Assembly: GCA_009869945.1 (NCBI GenBank)
Contig: WIXG01000137.1
Location: 62,001-126,000, forward strand
Direction: 5' to 3'
Length of the DNA stretch: 64,000 nucleotides
Origin: Mesaphorura yosii
Taxonomy: Eukaryota; Arthropoda; Collembola; Poduromorpha; Tullbergiidae
The notes under the pieces are model-generated. The model was not told the origin of the DNA, searched no databases, and saw nothing but the letters and a program-made list of their open reading frames with translations. Shown here one piece after another: positions 61,161 through 64,000 of this stretch (position 1 is its first letter; each line of letters begins with the position of its first letter). The position numbers were made by a program, and so were the translations under genes.

Positions 61161-62544
61161 ATAATTTCGACACTGGACGCTGCAAAATCAAATTTTGCAA
61201 AATGCAAAAGCAAAGCAAAGCAAAGGCGAAGGCTTATCACTAAACTAAACTTGTCATTATTAACTTAATTAAGTTATTCACTATTTAAGTGTGATTTTGT
61301 GCGACGATGAGCAACAAGACCAAAGATAAGAGAAGATAACGCGAACCTCGGCTTTTGCAGTCGAGTTTGCTCATCTCTGCATTTGCTTTTGTGCAATCAG
61401 ACGAATTGCAATGAACTCCTGTAATTCGTGAATTTGACTATATTTTAGCTGTAGAATAGAATAATTAAAAAGTTGATAGCAATTTGTGGCATTTCGACTT
61501 GTGCTAAAATACATTGCAATTTAGCAATTAACAATTTCAATATCTTCTGTAACTGTAAACTATAATTGGAGTCGTGCTCTTTATTAGAATACTTCTTGTT
61601 TTTGACTTTTCCATTCTCATTATTGTCAAATGCTGAATGCTATTTTGTCAATTTTGTACTACGATTGACTTGATGAGTTTCTTATCAGTTTCACTGTCGT
61701 CGTCATTCTCATTGTATTTTTCCTATCAGTCTTGTTGCCTGTTGTCCGTGCCGTACTTTGTACGTGCATTTGTTTTTATTTCGTTGACAGAATTGCCATT
61801 TGCTGTGATTTCCGACGTACAATTGCTAATAAAATTAAATATGTCCAGCCCAGTCGTCTGTCATTCATGAATTCATTTTCATCAATTTGCGGAATTTTAT
61901 TCTGTGGTTTCTGTCATTCGGTCGACATTTTGATTGGCTTCACGTTCACGCCTCTGCAGCTGTGCTTAAGCAGCAAATTGATTGCGAATCGCGAATTCCA
62001 CAGATGCTAAGTCACTTCGCAGAAATTCGCACCGCACTGCACGGGCAAAATTCACAAAACACTTGAACTCATTGCGAAAAACAACTCACTTTCAAGTCAC
62101 TGTCATTGGTCAACGTGCAAGTACTTCACGAGCAGACGCTGCCCATTTTCCGTCAAAATTCGATCCAGTTACTAATTGGCATTCAATTAAGCCATTGCCA
62201 CGAAATATGATCTCATTTCAGATTTCACTGTCAAATTTGGTGTGAAGATTTAGCAATTGATTGACGATTGACTTGTTTTGAAAGCTTTGATAGGTATGAC
62301 TGCACGTTCTCTCGAATTTTCCCTGATGTCCTGTCCTGGTCAGATAATCAATCAATCAGTGGCACTCGGCACTACTAAAGCTTATTTCACAATTAACTGA
62401 ACCAAAAATGACCGACTGGGCACTTGAAATCGTGCCGTGGTGTGGCTGTGGGACATTTTTGGGAACGTGCAGGCAATTGACACCAGTGATGGTATGACTT
62501 TGAGATCGGACTTCATTCATCTTCAATAGAATCAAGTGCCCTGC
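61161..62544. other. u-shaped 3' untranslated region and chitinase upstream region
   Basis: No coding region is supported. The left ~700 bp is AT-rich and fits the u-shaped 3' untranslated region, ending near the AATAAA at 61828. The rest is upstream sequence of the chitinase gene. A close pair of AGATAA words lies near 61,322-61,338, just past the u-shaped stop codon. Confidence 0.55.
61828..61833 (+). promoter_or_regulatory. ush: Probable poly(A) signal of u-shaped
   Basis: AATAAA about 670 nt past the stop codon in an AT-rich stretch. It is the first plus-strand canonical hexamer I see after the stop. Confidence 0.5.
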
Positions 62545-62580
62545 TATAAAATGACCGCTCCAGCCAGGGCTCGAGTCAGT
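62545..62580 (+). promoter_or_regulatory. TATA box and initiator of the chitinase gene
   Basis: TATAAA at 62545-62550 is followed by the arthropod initiator TCAGT with its A at 62578, 33 nt downstream. This predicts a 35-nt leader before the ATG at 62613. The arrangement is typical of strongly expressed, tissue-specific arthropod genes. Confidence 0.75.
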
Positions 62581-62612
62581 CTTGCAGCAAAGAAGTCTGA
62601 TAAGCCCTCAAA

Positions 62613-63357
62613 ATGCTCCGATTCCTCGCCACCGTCGCCTTGTTAGCACTCTCCGCTGAATTCGCTTCGGCCCAACGTAAGCGACTCTTGAATTCTTGCG
62701 CCTAAAACTGCTGAAACATACTAAAAACGTATCCGTAAGCTAATTGGCGAATTTTTCGGTGCAGTTTTCAGCCGTACAGAATTCAACAACGCCGTGCAAT
62801 GGAACGGATACCCTCAGCCAGCCGGCAACATTTACGACTCGCTGGTCGCCGAGCTGTGGCGCTCCAACATCAACACTAAGCAGGAAGCCGCGATGGCAGT
62901 GACCCAATTCATGCACGAGTCTGATGGCTACCGCGCTCTCCGTGAGTATCGCTGCCAGAATGACGGCTGCCCCAACGAGTACAACACTCCCGGCTGCGAC
63001 GTGCCCGGCCAGCGCTACTACGGCCGTGGGTGGATCCAGCTGACGTGGTGCTACAACTACCGCTCCGCCTCCAACGCGCTGTACGGCAACGAATGGCTCC
63101 TCGGAGACGCGGACGCAGTTGCCCGTGACGTGTACATCGCTTGGCAGACTTCCATGTGGTACTGGGCCTCCAGCGTCCACAACGCCCCCGGAGTGCAAGA
63201 CGGACGCTTCGGAGCCTCCACCCGTGCCATCAACGGCGCTCTCGAGTGCGACGGTGCTTACCAGCATGTTGCTCGCAAACGCTTCGAGATGTACGGAATC
63301 GTTCGCTCAGCCTTCAACTTGGGCGGCAATGGAGACGAACGCGGATGCTACAACTAA
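62613..63357 (+). CDS. Secreted GH19 chitinase, loopless type
   Basis: Hydrolyses beta-1,4 links of chitin by the inverting GH19 mechanism, outside the cell. Exons 62613-62676 and 62765-63357 with an 88-bp GT-AG intron; 218 residues. Residues 1-20 are a signal peptide (MLRFLATVALLALSAEFASA). The catalytic domain fills the rest, with no chitin-binding module. Glu73 (FMHESDGY) is the likely acid and Glu82 (LREY) the likely base; a spacing of nine matches loopless GH19 enzymes of bacteria and moss rather than the longer-looped plant enzymes. Family signatures follow: YYGRGWIQLTWCYNY at 106-120 and AWQTSMWYWAS at 147-157. GH19 is rare in animals, which mostly use GH18, so ancient transfer is possible, but the intron, signal peptide and promoter look native. 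Roles could be digestion of fungal or arthropod chitin, defence, or cuticle turnover. Confidence 0.94.
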
Positions 63358-64000
63358 TTGCCCAATTCCCACTCGCTCGGCCATACTTCCTATCATAAAC
63401 TGTCATCAGTTGTGCGAAAATTTAATAAAACCACAATTCATGTCAACTTTCAATTTTTCAATAATCAAACTCACATTTAATTTAATGAGAGCATTTTATC
63501 AAGGCAAAGAAGACAAGAAGGCAATCCTGTTCTAAAAGTACATAGAGAAAAGTGAAAACGGTCAATGTGCAAAATAATCTTTGGAAGTTGAGTCAAACTG
63601 AAACAAAATGAAATCAACAAATAACAAAAATTAACATGTAAGAAAGAGTAAAATCAATAGACAATTAATTATGGAGTATTTCCTTTGAGCAGTACAGAAA
63701 GACAAAAATTCAAGCACTTGTGGGTAGATGTAGATTCTAGAATTAGAACTGTTTACGGATTGCATACTGTGAAGTGTGAAATAATACAAACGGCAAAATT
63801 TTCTATTGCTCGGTGGTCCTCTGTTGTTAGGCTGTTTATTGCCTGGCCCTCTTGGCCTGTCTCGGCTCGCAAGCACCTGGCGAAAGTTGATGCGATCTGC
63901 TGCGTAGCAGAGGCTGCTGCTGCTGCTCTTGAACTAATGGCAGCGGTTGTTGTGCAGGAACGACCAAGGCGGGGCAGCTGCAGCTGGCAGTTGTTCAGCT
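63358..64000. other. 3' flank of the chitinase gene to the window edge
   Basis: Contains the chitinase 3' untranslated region and AT-rich spacer. The last ~160 bp carries a CAG/GCT-rich minus-strand open frame that may be the end of a gene lying beyond the window, but support is too thin to call it. Confidence 0.5.
63424..63429 (+). promoter_or_regulatory. Poly(A) signal of the chitinase gene
   Basis: AATAAA 67 nt past the stop codon; the first canonical hexamer, giving a short 3' untranslated region of roughly 85-95 nt. Confidence 0.8.

Noticed and set aside
63836-64000. Minus-strand Gln/Pro-rich open frame running in from the right edge
   Set aside because: It may be the end of a gene beyond the window (stop at 63838-63836 overlapping an AATAAA), but there is an in-frame stop near the edge, the composition is low-complexity, and only about 160 bp is visible.

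Overview
The window looks like nuclear DNA of an arthropod, probably a pancrustacean; I cannot fix the class. The genes have GT-AG introns, signal peptides, TATA plus TCAGT initiator promoters and AATAAA poly(A) signals. They are animal genes: a large Maf factor (traffic jam type), a trypsin, WWOX, FAM32A and a FOG/u-shaped cofactor. Nothing suggests an operon, plasmid, virus or intact transposon. I saw no rRNA, tRNA or CRISPR.

Layout. 1-4.8 kb: no gene seen. 4.8-6.9 kb (-): large Maf bZIP factor, two exons. 6.9-13.1 kb: no gene seen. 13.1-13.9 kb (-): secreted trypsin with an upstream TATA box. 14.6-16.2 kb (-): WWOX, three exons, head to head with FAM32A (16.7-17.3 kb, +, three exons); their start codons are 518 bp apart. 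18.6-19.9 kb (-): unrecognised Ser/Arg/Tyr-rich protein with repeated motifs, at least three exons. 21.9-22.1 kb (-): small secreted acidic peptide. 23.2-24.3 kb (+): unrecognised membrane protein. 31.3-61.2 kb (+): a six-exon FOG/u-shaped gene. Its first coding exon is only 43 bp and sits 24.2 kb upstream of exon 2. 62.6-63.4 kb (+): secreted GH19 chitinase with a clear TATA/Inr promoter.

Gene structure is two-sided. Most introns are 63-107 bp, while u-shaped has one giant first intron. From about 26 kb to 55 kb, upstream of u-shaped and within that intron, WGATAR (GATA-factor) sites are 2 to 4 times denser by hand count than in the left end of the window. FOG proteins are cofactors of GATA factors, so this reads as a candidate GATA-driven control region feeding back on the cofactor gene. 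It is the most interesting non-coding signal here.

Other points for a second look: a loopless-type GH19 chitinase in an animal gene setting; a trypsin with Lys in place of the S1-flanking Trp215 and Met before the mature N-terminus; an 11-residue duplication inside the Maf zipper; an alternative C-terminus available by retention of u-shaped intron 5; a decayed ~30-bp tandem array; and two unrecognised proteins.
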